NCBI GenBank assembly: GCA_022601315.1
Contig: JAHZIU010000002.1
Coordinates: 1-14,746, forward strand
Source: Betaproteobacteria bacterium
GTDB lineage: Bacteria; Pseudomonadota; Gammaproteobacteria; Burkholderiales; Nitrosomonadaceae
Length of the DNA stretch: 14,746 bases
Direction of reading: 5' to 3'
Positions 1 to 7,185 of the stretch are shown here, in pieces. Positions within the stretch are counted from its first letter, which is position 1; the number at the start of each line of letters is the position of its first letter. The notes under the pieces were generated by a model, which worked only from the letters and a program-made list of their open reading frames with translations, was not told where the DNA came from and did no database searches. The translations under genes were made by a program, and so were the position numbers.

Positions 1-67
1 GTGATAATAAGCAATTGTTTTTATATATAACTAATCACTTTGATTCGTTGTGTTTTCTAATTATCAA

Positions 68-98
68 TTGACCAAATTAACAGTTAAATATCTTATTA
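68..98 (+). promoter_or_regulatory. Candidate sigma-70 promoter upstream of the first gene
   Basis: TTGACC at 68-73 matches the -35 consensus at five of six positions. A weaker -10-like stretch follows at 91-98 (TCTTAT at 17 bp spacing or TTATTA at 19 bp). The whole 1-153 region is very AT-rich, so such matches are expected by chance. I see no other feature in 1-153. Confidence 0.3.
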
Positions 99-153
99 CT
101 CGTGAAAAATACTGCATTTTTATAGATTAAAATCGTTAGAGAGTTACTGCTTA

Positions 154-816
154 ATGAATATTAAACGCTTAATGTTGAGAGAAAATATGTCATTGCATCG
201 ATTGGTCGCTCAATTTGTCGTATTGACAGCTGTTTTCTATTTCGGGTTATTTGCTGCCGGGATAGAGGAAATGAGATCTGCGGTTGCCAATCAAGATGGT
301 CTGCATAGTTCTGATGATCTGTTAGTGCATTATCAGGAACAGATAAATTCTTCAGCACAAGCAGAAGAGGGTGTTTCAATTCGTATTTATCAAAATGGAT
401 ATGCGCTTATATTTTATCCTGAATATATGAAACAAGCTGGAAATTATGGTGTGCATCTTAATGACGAAGCATTGCAAAATATATGGCATTTACTAATTAG
501 CAGTAATCTTCTGGCATTTGAGGAGGCGTTAGTACGTAGTGAAATACTACGCGAGAGAAAGCTTCGCATGGAATCATTATCAACACTTTCCAGTGTTTCC
601 GATACATCGCAGATACGCCTTGAGATTTATCCAAACCGTTATCAGTCAATTGGGTTCGGTAGTGGTGATAGGAATGAACGCAAAAAAATCGCGTGGACGA
701 GCTTAAGTTGGGATGCAAAAAGTTATCCAAAAAACAATATGCTGCAATCGTTGACAATGTTTCAGGCACATTTGCGGTCAATTATGGCGCAGCATGACCT
801 TAAGCGGCTTGATTGA
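154..816 (+). CDS. Hypothetical membrane-anchored or exported protein
   Basis: I do not recognise this 220-residue protein. A short basic N-terminus (residues 1-16, with Lys4, Arg5, Arg9 and Arg16) is followed by one hydrophobic segment at about 17-37, so it is either a signal peptide or a single N-terminal anchor with the rest in the periplasm. The remaining 180 residues are soluble, mixed alpha/beta in character, contain no cysteine and show no catalytic motif I can name. The start at 154 has a modest GAGAG ribosome site at 139-143; Met7 and Met12 are alternatives that would also leave a hydrophobic leader. The gene lies 46 bp upstream of a secreted metalloprotease on the same strand, so the two may be cotranscribed. 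A role as partner or inhibitor of the protease is only a guess from position. Confidence 0.75.
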   Translation: MNIKRLMLRENMSLHRLVAQFVVLTAVFYFGLFAAGIEEMRSAVANQDGLHSSDDLLVHYQEQINSSAQAEEGVSIRIYQNGYALIFYPEYMKQAGNYGVHLNDEALQNIWHLLISSNLLAFEEALVRSEILRERKLRMESLSTLSSVSDTSQIRLEIYPNRYQSIGFGSGDRNERKKIAWTSLSWDAKSYPKNNMLQSLTMFQAHLRSIMAQHDLKRLD

Positions 817-862
817 TTGGGTATCCAACTTTATTTGTAATTGATAATTAGTAATTAAGGTT

Positions 863-2263
863 ATGCAGATGGGATTGCTTTATAAACGGTTATTAATGAA
901 ACGTATCGGTTTTAAGTTCCTTACCCTGGCGTCAGTGTTATTCCTGTTTATTTATCCAGCACAGTCAGGAGTATTTGAGTTTGCTGATGAGGTCAATGGT
1001 GTTGACACAATCACTCACCCAACTGGATATGCCGGATTCGGTGCAGATTTGGTGGTAACCGTTGGGGTTTCACCTACGTCTCCGAATGCTGATTTAATGG
1101 GAACTTCCATCCAGAACGCAATTAATACTTGGAATTTTCTGGTTCCAACAATTGGAAATATTGTAACCACTGATAACAATGTTCCACGAAGTCAGTTTGA
1201 CTTTGAATCAGTGGCATTGCATGAATTGGGGCATTGTATTGGTCTTGCACATCCTAATTTAGCTTCTGAATCAGGGCTGGCAGGTGATGATAAAAATTTT
1301 ACCAGTTCGACCAGGGGTGCAAACAATCAATTTGATCTTAATGTCGGGGTGGATGGCGTAATTGGCTCTGCGGATGATCTGCGTGGGGATGACGTTAATC
1401 TTCATTGGTTTGATATTGCAAGCAATAATCCTTTTGCTGTAGCGGATATTGTCGATAAAACAACTTATAGCCAAGATATTAATGATCTTCCCCCTGGTGA
1501 TCAATTTGTGGCAAATGGCGATCGTGATGTATCCGCGCTGTTAAATGCTGAGAATACAGAGGCTGTGATGCAACAGGGTATCCAATCTGGTGAGACCCGG
1601 CGTACGTTGGCAGCTGATGATGTTGCAACATTACGACTGGGGATGAGTGGGTTGGATGGGTTGGCGGGTACAGCGGATGATTATACCGTGACCTTACGCT
1701 ACGATGGGCTTACAGATGAGGCAGATATCGTGTTTGATTTTGATAATCAGGCTTCTTTTGCCGCTTGTAGGATTACTGGGAATTTTATCGACCCAGAACA
1801 ACGTCATATTACAATCACGAAAGGCCGTATATCATTTAATACAATGTTCTCATGGTTTTTTAATGATGAGGTAACCCCTGAAAAACAACCGGATCCAATT
1901 GTTGCAATTTCAGCCAATAATGCAATAGGTACAACAACCTTAAATCAGAGCGGGAACTTATCGCTGGTTGTTAAGCTGGATCCTGGTATAAGTGAGGGAA
2001 ATCAAGCAGATTACTGGGTACGGGCAATTACTCCGGCAGGTGAATTCTGGCTGAATGATCAATTACAATTCATCCCTTCAGATACACCAATTCGCGCATT
2101 TGGTGGGCCTTTAGTTAATTTGCCTGCGTTTACAATTTTGGATAGTCCGGGCAGTGAGTTGTCACTGGGCGTCTATACAATCACGTTCGCCGTCGATGAT
2201 AATATGGATAATGTTTTCGATGCGACCTATGAGGACACGGTTACTTTCGCAATTAATCCATAA
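863..2263 (+). CDS. Secreted matrixin-like zinc metalloprotease with C-terminal beta-sandwich domain
   Basis: This 466-residue protein starts with a signal peptide (basic MKRIGFK at 12-18, hydrophobic core to about 31, likely cleavage after AQS near 35). The metzincin zinc motif HELGHCIGLAHP occupies residues 120-131, with His120, His124 and His130 as zinc ligands and Glu121 as general base. A Met-turn candidate is VMQQGI with Met236, followed by R-x-L-x-x-D-D as in matrixins. Between His130 and Met236 lie about 105 residues, far more than the few residues usual in matrixins. This insert carries a G-x-D-G-x-x-G-S-A-D-D motif (162-172) that recurs after the Met-turn (263-273, with Thr for Ser). 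Such Asp/Gly-rich loops suggest Ca2+ binding. Residues from about 345 to 466 look like an Ig-like beta-sandwich, common at the ends of secreted proteobacterial proteins. The true start is uncertain: AAGG at 857-860 is too close for the ATG at 863 but well placed for the one at 869, and Met12 (896) gives the tidiest signal peptide. Confidence 0.88.
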   Translation: MQMGLLYKRLLMKRIGFKFLTLASVLFLFIYPAQSGVFEFADEVNGVDTITHPTGYAGFGADLVVTVGVSPTSPNADLMGTSIQNAINTWNFLVPTIGNIVTTDNNVPRSQFDFESVALHELGHCIGLAHPNLASESGLAGDDKNFTSSTRGANNQFDLNVGVDGVIGSADDLRGDDVNLHWFDIASNNPFAVADIVDKTTYSQDINDLPPGDQFVANGDRDVSALLNAENTEAVMQQGIQSGETRRTLAADDVATLRLGMSGLDGLAGTADDYTVTLRYDGLTDEADIVFDFDNQASFAACRITGNFIDPEQRHITITKGRISFNTMFSWFFNDEVTPEKQPDPIVAISANNAIGTTTLNQSGNLSLVVKLDPGISEGNQADYWVRAITPAGEFWLNDQLQFIPSDTPIRAFGGPLVNLPAFTILDSPGSELSLGVYTITFAVDDNMDNVFDATYEDTVTFAINP

Positions 2264-2442
2264 AAGTCAGTGTGTTAATGTGGTTCGCTATTCTAAAACT
2301 TCATTGATTGTTTGAAAGCCGGACTTGAAAATTAGGCTGATTCAAATTTGATGACTTTGTCTGTCTATCCAAAATCAGTAGTCAAGAAAATAGCTGTCTT
2401 GTATGATTCTACAAGATGCTGGTCTGAATAGTTTACCGTTAA

Positions 2443-2684
2443 ACCTGAATATTGCACCAGTTGGTGGAATTTAAACGCCACCTTGTATTGAATTGAGCGT
2501 GCTCGAGACCGGAGACGCAGTTATTCTGCGGCGCAGAGCGCATGTGCGTTGTATTCAATACAGGGCAAGTTAAAAACCAGCAAGTGAGTCGTAAGTACAA
2601 ACTGTATTTTCTGAAAATTTGCTTAAAACCAACAGGAATAACGTTTACAGGCCAAAATCTAACGTACTGGTGCAATATTCAGGT
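2443..2684. mobile_element. MITE-like element with perfect 19-bp terminal inverted repeats
   Basis: ACCTGAATATTGCACCAGT at 2443-2461 is repeated as an exact reverse complement at 2666-2684, enclosing 204 bp. No transposase is encoded. Inside, a second inverted repeat pairs 2481-2493 with 2553-2565 (12 of 13, the exception a G-U pair in RNA). It encloses a small hairpin (CGCAG 2516-2520 with CTGCG 2526-2530). The flanks TTAAA (2439-2443) and TCAAA (2684-2688) agree at four of five positions and may be a decayed target duplication, although each overlaps the outermost repeat base. The structure fits a non-autonomous element mobilised by an IS transposase encoded elsewhere. I cannot assign the family. 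ORFs running through it on both strands are by-products of the repeats. Confidence 0.7.
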
Positions 2685-2780
2685 CAAATGTCTTTTTGTA
2701 TTTTTGGTAAGTTTGCTCTGTTACGATAACTATAAATATTGTAAGTCGAATTAAATAAATAAACTGGTGAAATATACAGG

Positions 2781-2794
2781 CTGGATATATCCAG
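2781..2794. promoter_or_regulatory. Perfect 14-bp palindrome, possible operator
   Basis: CTGGATATATCCAG is a perfect palindrome whose end lies 27 bp before the ATG of the small membrane protein gene and 16 bp before its ribosome site. An overlapping alternative pairing joins AACTGG (2762-2767) to CCAGTT (2791-2796). The position suits a repressor site or a 5' leader hairpin; no regulator is identified. Confidence 0.35.
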
Positions 2795-2821
2795 TTAATT
2801 ATAAATCTATGAGGATTTGTT

Positions 2822-3247
2822 ATGGTTTGCCCGAAATATGATACGGAAAATACCGATCAAGCTGAAAGTATCAAGCGTAATGAAAATCTCCGCACGGAAG
2901 AACAGCACCCGACATCGCAAGTGCACACTGATGAAACGTTAACGCCTTCAACAAAAGATGACAAGGTGATTAAAGCAGAGGTAGAGCAAGAAGCAACACC
3001 AAAACATCATCAGCGCATCACCGATCTTGATTTTAAATCGGATGCTGCGGTTGATAAACCAGTTGTATCTAGAGGACTAAATATTGCTATTATTATTCTT
3101 ACAATGATTTTACCAATCATTGGTGTCATTATGGGTTTTACTTATTTAAGAAAGGAACACCCGGAAGCTCGAAAAGCGGGAAAGAATTGGTTGATTCTTG
3201 GTGGAATTATGATTGTTGTTAATATTCTATTGATTAAAGGAATGTAA
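2822..3247 (+). CDS. Small two-helix membrane protein with degenerate N-terminal zinc ribbon
   Basis: This 141-residue protein starts MVCPKYDTEN, which looks like the common zinc-ribbon opening M-x-C-P-x-C-G-x-E-N with the second cysteine changed to Tyr6 and the glycine to Asp7. No other cysteine remains, so it cannot bind zinc in the usual way. A polar, charged, low-complexity stretch follows (about 11-80), then two transmembrane helices at about 86-108 and 122-138, separated by a basic loop with Lys/Arg residues. The start is well supported by GAGGA at 2811-2815, six bases before the ATG. The architecture resembles zinc-ribbon membrane proteins of unknown function. The gene stands alone and converges on ppa. 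Function is unknown. Confidence 0.82.
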   Translation: MVCPKYDTENTDQAESIKRNENLRTEEQHPTSQVHTDETLTPSTKDDKVIKAEVEQEATPKHHQRITDLDFKSDAAVDKPVVSRGLNIAIIILTMILPIIGVIMGFTYLRKEHPEARKAGKNWLILGGIMIVVNILLIKGM

Positions 3248-3271
3248 TCGGAATAATTTTTATTACTGAAA

Positions 3272-3302
3272 GAGTCGCTAATTATTAATTAATCAGCGAC
3301 TC
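3272..3302 (-). terminator. Hairpin between convergent genes, likely ppa terminator
   Basis: GAGTCGCT at 3272-3279 pairs perfectly with AGCGACTC at 3295-3302 around an AT-rich 15-base loop. Read on the minus strand, the stem is followed by TTT and then A/T-rich sequence, while the plus-strand side continues CACAAAA. It therefore suits the minus-strand ppa transcript better, but it could stop both convergent transcripts. Confidence 0.5.
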
Positions 3303-3309
3303 CACAAAA

Positions 3310-3858
3310 TTAGAACATGGGTTTATCTTTTGCGGAATTGTAACGCTGAATGCCATCCAGGATTTCATTTTTGGCTGTATCAACAGTATCCCAGCCTTCT
3401 ATTCTTACCCATTTCCCTTCCTCTAAATCTTTATAATGTTCAAAGAAATGAGCGACTTGAGATCTTATGAGTTGAGGTAAATCTTCATAGGATAGAATTC
3501 CCTCATAAAGATTACACAGCTTGGTTATCGGAACGGCTAATAATTTAGCATCTTCACCAGCTTCATCTGTCATTTTTAACATTCCCAGCGGACGGCAACG
3601 GACAACCACGCCGGTAATGATTGGTACAGGTGAAATGACTAATACATCTACAGGATCGCCATCATCAGATAATGTGTGTGGAATATAACCATAGTTACAG
3701 GGGTAATGCATGCATGTTGACATAAAACGATCTACAAACATGGCCCCGGTTTCCTTATCCACTTCATATTTGATAGGGTCAGCATTCATGGGAATTTCTA
3801 TGATGACATTAAAATCATTAGGAACGTCAGTGCCTGGGCTTACACGATCAAGATTCAT
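3310..3858 (-). CDS. ppa: Inorganic pyrophosphatase, class I
   Basis: The product (182 residues) hydrolyses pyrophosphate to two phosphates in the cytoplasm, pulling biosynthetic reactions such as nucleic acid and aminoacyl-tRNA synthesis forward. The signature DGDPVDV lies at residues 66-72. Numbered one higher than the E. coli enzyme, the expected active-site residues are present: Glu21, Lys30, Glu32, Arg44, Tyr52, Tyr56, Asp66, Asp68, Asp71, Asp98, Asp103, Lys105 and Tyr142. The length is close to the 176 of E. coli Ppa. The start codon has no clear Shine-Dalgarno sequence. The gene is divergent from the DUF3025-like gene, with 77 bp between them, and is read alone on the minus strand in this window. 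Confidence 0.98.
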   Translation of the reverse strand: MNLDRVSPGTDVPNDFNVIIEIPMNADPIKYEVDKETGAMFVDRFMSTCMHYPCNYGYIPHTLSDDGDPVDVLVISPVPIITGVVVRCRPLGMLKMTDEAGEDAKLLAVPITKLCNLYEGILSYEDLPQLIRSQVAHFFEHYKDLEEGKWVRIEGWDTVDTAKNEILDGIQRYNSAKDKPMF

Positions 3859-3875
3859 ATTGATTTTTAATAGGT

Positions 3876-3904
3876 TTGGTAATACCGCATTATATTATTA
3901 TGCT
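3876..3904 (+). promoter_or_regulatory. Candidate promoter for the DUF3025-like gene
   Basis: TTGGTA (3876-3881) and TATGCT (3899-3904) are separated by 17 bp, each matching the sigma-70 consensus at four of six positions. The predicted transcript would begin near 3911, about 25 bases before the GTG start. It overlaps the candidate ppa promoter on the other strand. Confidence 0.35.
3889..3894 (-). promoter_or_regulatory. Candidate -10 box for ppa
   Basis: Read on the minus strand, 3894-3889 is a perfect TATAAT, placed about 31 bases before the ppa ATG. The -35 region at the usual distance is poor, so the match could be chance in AT-rich DNA. Confidence 0.35.
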
Positions 3905-3935
3905 TGTTTTACCGTGACGGAAATATTGCAATAAA

Positions 3936-4760
3936 GTGGATATAAATCATTGGAATCCAGATTTTATGGATCTTTCTCCAGTTTTTGAGCCATTTAAACC
4001 GTTGCAAGAAAATATCAGAAAGTTTGCCAACTGGCCTTTAATTGCTGATTTTCAATTTTTACAACAGATACAAGGAAAATCCAATACTTCGCGTTCAGGT
4101 AAAACGATTTGTTTTGTACCGCAGAACGCATCAGCACAGGAATTTTCATATCAATATGAGCCCAGGATTTTTCTAACGGGTGAGATTCAAACACGCAGTA
4201 ATAATTGGCATGATTTTTTTAATGCGCTAGTGTGGATGACTTTTCCACGGACAAAAGCGGTGCTAAATCAAATACACTATGATGAGCTGCGGCGCGCGTT
4301 ACAAAATGAGCAGAAACAGCGCAGCATATTACGTGATGCAGCTACTTTGTTTGATGAATCCGGGGTGGTCGTTGTCAGTAGTCAAAAAGATTTGTTTGTA
4401 TTATTAAAGAATCATGAATGGAAACAATTGTTTTGGGAACAACGTAAAGCAGTTTTATCATCAATGCGTTTTTTTGTCTTTGGGCATGGATTGTATGAAA
4501 AAGCCCTAAATCCATACATTGGAATGACAGGTAAAAGCGTCATGATCCATGTGGGGGAAGCTTTCTTCCAACAAGAAATATTCGACCAGATCGTTGCCGT
4601 GGACAGCATGTTGGAAAAAGTTTGGTTGCGTGAGAAGTTTTTAAGTGCCGATTTGACGCCAGTGCCGATACTTGGTTATCCAGCCTGGTTTAGCGATAAT
4701 TGCAATAGTATGTTTTACAACAATGAGCAATATTTTCGGCCCCATCCATCAAAACGATAG
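3936..4760 (+). CDS. DUF3025-family protein of unknown function
   Basis: This 274-residue protein is soluble, with no signal peptide or membrane segment. It matches my recollection of the proteobacterial DUF3025 family: a W-H-D-F-F-N-A-L-V-W-M-x-F-P-R-x-K stretch at about 91-107, then L-N-x-x-H, an aromatic-rich centre, and a C-terminal P-V-P-x-x-G-Y-P-A-W segment. No biochemical role is established that I know of. The start is taken as GTG at 3936, which has no strong ribosome site. ATG at 3966 (Met11) is an alternative, with a distant GGAA. The gene is divergent from ppa and followed by a 195-bp gap. Confidence 0.78.
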   Translation: MDINHWNPDFMDLSPVFEPFKPLQENIRKFANWPLIADFQFLQQIQGKSNTSRSGKTICFVPQNASAQEFSYQYEPRIFLTGEIQTRSNNWHDFFNALVWMTFPRTKAVLNQIHYDELRRALQNEQKQRSILRDAATLFDESGVVVVSSQKDLFVLLKNHEWKQLFWEQRKAVLSSMRFFVFGHGLYEKALNPYIGMTGKSVMIHVGEAFFQQEIFDQIVAVDSMLEKVWLREKFLSADLTPVPILGYPAWFSDNCNSMFYNNEQYFRPHPSKR

Positions 4761-4955
4761 AAACGCAACAGTAAGTTGCTACGAAACAATTTCTTGCCAA
4801 ATACGTTCCGATTAAAGATTAACCAAGTTATGATACTTGAAAACGGCTAGTTATCCGACTTACATACTTAGCGGTCAATCACTTCGCTGGCCTCTAAAGT
4901 CGTTTATACAAAGTAGTTGGTTATTAAAAACCATTCAACTGAGGAGTTTGAGATT

Positions 4956-5384
4956 ATGAAGAATTATTTATTTCGGCTATTCATTTTAATTTTTTTGCTG
5001 TTTCAGGTTTTGAGTTTGGCAAAAGCTGACAATTTGGCGCCAGAAGTAGTTATGGGTGCCCGAACTATCAGTACAGCAACGACTGAGCTGTTTGTAGAGA
5101 AAGGTTATGTATTAATAGATGTACGTGGTATTGATGATTATAGTAATGGTCATATTTCAGGTGCGTATCATCTGCCAGTTAAGAGCGAAGAATTTACAAG
5201 CGAAAATCTGCAAAAGATCGTGGAAAGAGATCAAGCCGTTATTTTTTATTGTAATGGAATAAACTGTATGGGTAGCTCAATGGCGTCAGTGAAAGCAGTG
5301 GAATGGGGTTGGATTAATGTGTTGTATTACCGTGATGGGTTTGAGGGTTGGCAAGAGACGGGCTTGACTATAACAAAAAAGTAA
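4956..5384 (+). CDS. Periplasmic rhodanese-like sulfurtransferase
   Basis: A signal peptide (residues 1-24, hydrophobic core FRLFILIFLLF, cleavage after AKA) precedes a single rhodanese domain of about 110 residues. Visible elements are the L-I-D-V-R segment (53-57), G-H-I-S-G-A (65-70) and the active-site loop F-Y-C-N-G-I-N-C-M-G-S-S. Cys99 is the expected persulfide-carrying cysteine, and a second Cys104 lies at the end of the loop. Rhodaneses move sulfane sulfur to thiophilic acceptors such as cyanide or protein thiols, but the physiological partner here is not indicated by neighbours. I chose the ATG at 4956 because GAGGAG (4941-4946) sits nine bases upstream and the signal peptide begins there. 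An in-frame upstream TTG at 4917 has no such support. Length is 142 residues. Confidence 0.9.
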   Translation: MKNYLFRLFILIFLLFQVLSLAKADNLAPEVVMGARTISTATTELFVEKGYVLIDVRGIDDYSNGHISGAYHLPVKSEEFTSENLQKIVERDQAVIFYCNGINCMGSSMASVKAVEWGWINVLYYRDGFEGWQETGLTITKK

Positions 5385-5385
5385 T

Positions 5386-5434
5386 AACGCTGAGGTAGCG
5401 AACTAGCCTATTTAATTTTTTTGTAGTTAGCGTT
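5386..5434 (+). terminator. Weak candidate terminator after the rhodanese gene
   Basis: AACGCT (5386-5391) pairs with AGCGTT (5429-5434), and inside it AACTA (5401-5405) pairs with TAGTT (5424-5428), giving an interrupted stem. The next bases are T-rich but not a clean T-run. An alternative small hairpin pairs CGCT (5388-5391) with AGCG (5397-5400). Confidence 0.3.
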
Positions 5435-5591
5435 TATTTGTTTCTTCGTTCGCTGATAAGCACTAATAGGTTTTGCGTCATACAAAGATGTCAATGTAAC
5501 AGGTCTGAAGTATTTTTCTCCGCCATTTCTTTAATATCGTTTCATGTTTGCATGATACAGTTTGTTTTTTCCAGATTGCATGCGCTTTTTT

Positions 5592-5600
5592 TGGTAAAAT
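5592..5600 (+). promoter_or_regulatory. Extended -10 promoter before ndk
   Basis: TGGTAAAAT at 5592-5600 is an extended -10 element (TG-n-TAAAAT) placed about 35 bases before the ndk ATG. No good -35 box is found at 16-18 bp, which is typical of extended -10 promoters. It is the best candidate for driving the ndk-to-bamB gene run. Confidence 0.5.
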
Positions 5601-5634
5601 ACGCGCTTAATTTACTAATTTATTGGAGTATTTG

Positions 5635-6060
5635 ATGGCAGTTGAAAGAACATTCTCGATTATTAAACCGGATGCGGTCGCAAAAAATGTGATTGGAGAA
5701 ATTTATTCACGTTTTGAATCAAATGGATTGAAAATTATTGCTGCACGAATGACACAACTGTCCCGGGCACAAGCCGAGCAGTTTTATGCAGTTCACCGCG
5801 CGCGTCCATTTTTTAATGATCTGGTTGAATTCATGATTTCTGGGCCTGTTATGGTTCAGGTGCTGGAAGGGGAGGATGCCATCAAAAAGAATCGCGACTT
5901 AATGGGCGCAACTGATCCACAGCAGGCAGACAAAGGAACAATACGTGCTGATTTTGCTGACAGTATTGACGCTAATGCTGTGCATGGTTCGGATGCGCCG
6001 GAGACGGCTGCGACTGAAATTGCCTGTTTTTTTCCGACATTAGATATTCATTCTCGATAA
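5635..6060 (+). CDS. ndk: Nucleoside diphosphate kinase
   Basis: Ndk transfers the gamma phosphate of ATP to nucleoside diphosphates through a phosphohistidine, balancing NTP and dNTP pools in the cytoplasm. The product is 141 residues, the usual length. The start [14 protein letters not shown] with Lys11 is typical, and the catalytic histidine is His117 in N-A-V-H-G-S-D-A. The ATG at 5635 is preceded by GGAG (5625-5628) at six bases; an in-frame TTG at 5623 overlaps that ribosome site and is unlikely. Ndk opens the conserved cluster and is followed after 24 bp by rlmN. Confidence 0.98.
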   Translation: MAVERTFSIIKPDAVAKNVIGEIYSRFESNGLKIIAARMTQLSRAQAEQFYAVHRARPFFNDLVEFMISGPVMVQVLEGEDAIKKNRDLMGATDPQQADKGTIRADFADSIDANAVHGSDAPETAATEIACFFPTLDIHSR

Positions 6061-6084
6061 AATTTAAGTGCTCGGATTGCTTCT

Positions 6085-7185
6085 GTGACTAAAAATCTGC
6101 TTGATTATGATGCAAAAGGACTCGCTGATTTCTGTGCTGAGATTGGTGAAAAACCTTTTCGTGCGAGGCAGTTACTTCGCTGGATTCATCAATTTGGAAA
6201 AACGGATTTTGCAGGTATGAGTGATCTGGCAAAAGGATTGCGGGAGAAACTTTCAATACTCGCAATCATTGAGCCACCGCGAGTTATTAGTGACCATACA
6301 GCAGATGATGGGACACGCAAATGGTTATTGTCAGTTGATGCAGGAAACGGCATTGAAACGGTATTTATTCCAGAAGCAAAACGTGGCACATTATGCGTTT
6401 CCAGTCAGGTGGGTTGCGCTTTAGCGTGTACGTTTTGTTCAACCGGTAAACAGGGGTTTAATCGTAATTTAACCGTTGCTGAAATTATTGGACAAGTCTG
6501 GTTGGCTAATAATGCTTTGAAGACGAATGATAGTGAACAAATGTCGACGTCTAATCGTGCGGTTACAAATGTCGTCATGATGGGTATGGGTGAACCGCTG
6601 GCCAATTTTGAAAATGTTGTAAGTGCCTTGGATTTAATGCTGGATGATGGTGCTTATGGGTTATCCCGTCGACGCGTGACAGTAAGTACCTCTGGTTTGG
6701 TTCCCGCAATGGATCGGTTGCGTGAGCGTTGTCCTGTTGCATTGGCGGTATCACTGCATGCGCCTAATGATGCTTTAAGAGATCAATTGGTACCGATTAA
6801 TCAAAAATATCCGATCAAAGAATTGTTGGCTGCGTGCCAACGCTATTTGCCGGCAGCACCAAGAGATTTCATTACCTTTGAATATGTGATGTTAGATGGT
6901 GTCAATGATCGCGTTGCGCATGCATATGAACTTGTAAAACTGGTAAAAGATACGCCATGTAAATTTAACTTAATTCCTTTTAATGCTTTTTCAGCTTCTG
7001 GTTTTAAGCGTTCATCATCGGAATCAATACAAAACTTCCGCGACGTATTGATGCAAGCTGGTTTGGTTACAACAGTTCGTAAAACACGAGGAGACGATAT
7101 TGCTGCTGCATGTGGTCAATTGGCAGGACAAGTGAAGGATAAGACTCGTCGTACAAGGCAAATTGTAATGGAGGGTGTCAGATGA
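6085..7185 (+). CDS. rlmN: Dual-specificity rRNA/tRNA adenine C2 methyltransferase
   Basis: RlmN is a radical-SAM enzyme that methylates C2 of A2503 in 23S rRNA and of A37 in a subset of tRNAs, which supports translational fidelity. The 4Fe-4S motif CALACTFC holds Cys111, Cys115 and Cys118. The G-M-G-E-P-L SAM-binding segment follows, and near the C-terminus Cys343 in A-A-C-G-Q-L is the expected methyl-carrying cysteine. An N-terminal domain begins M-T-K-N-L-L-D-Y-D and includes the [11 protein letters not shown] stretch typical of the family. Length (366) is normal. The start is GTG at 6085 with only a weak CGGA site; the family N-terminus fits it well. The stop codon overlaps the pilW start (ATGA), indicating translational coupling. 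Confidence 0.98.
   Translation: MTKNLLDYDAKGLADFCAEIGEKPFRARQLLRWIHQFGKTDFAGMSDLAKGLREKLSILAIIEPPRVISDHTADDGTRKWLLSVDAGNGIETVFIPEAKRGTLCVSSQVGCALACTFCSTGKQGFNRNLTVAEIIGQVWLANNALKTNDSEQMSTSNRAVTNVVMMGMGEPLANFENVVSALDLMLDDGAYGLSRRRVTVSTSGLVPAMDRLRERCPVALAVSLHAPNDALRDQLVPINQKYPIKELLAACQRYLPAAPRDFITFEYVMLDGVNDRVAHAYELVKLVKDTPCKFNLIPFNAFSASGFKRSSSESIQNFRDVLMQAGLVTTVRKTRGDDIAAACGQLAGQVKDKTRRTRQIVMEGVR

Larger units (their letters stand above)
2264..2821. other. 558-bp gap without a convincing gene
   Basis: Between the metalloprotease and the next gene there is no ORF with a ribosome site or recognisable product. The first 180 bp hold only a short hairpin (2398-2403 with 2410-2415) with no T-run. 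The centre is the MITE-like element listed separately. The last 130 bp are AT-rich and hold a perfect palindrome and the ribosome site of the following gene. Confidence 0.8.

Noticed and set aside
2439..2754. Overlapping ORFs on both strands in the gap after the metalloprotease (minus 2439-2675, plus 2542-2754)
   Set aside because: They run through the inverted-repeat element and share the same peptide at opposite ends (W-C-N-I-Q-V) because of the repeat. Neither has a ribosome site or a known domain.
4765..4779. Hairpin GCAAC/GTTGC after the DUF3025-like gene as a terminator
   Set aside because: The stem is only five base pairs and no T-run follows.
4917..4955. Upstream TTG start for the rhodanese-like gene
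   Set aside because: A strong GAGGAG lies inside this stretch and serves the ATG at 4956, where the signal peptide begins.
5438..5635. 65-codon ORF between the rhodanese gene and ndk
   Set aside because: No ribosome site or recognisable domain; it covers the ndk promoter and ribosome site and is more likely non-coding.
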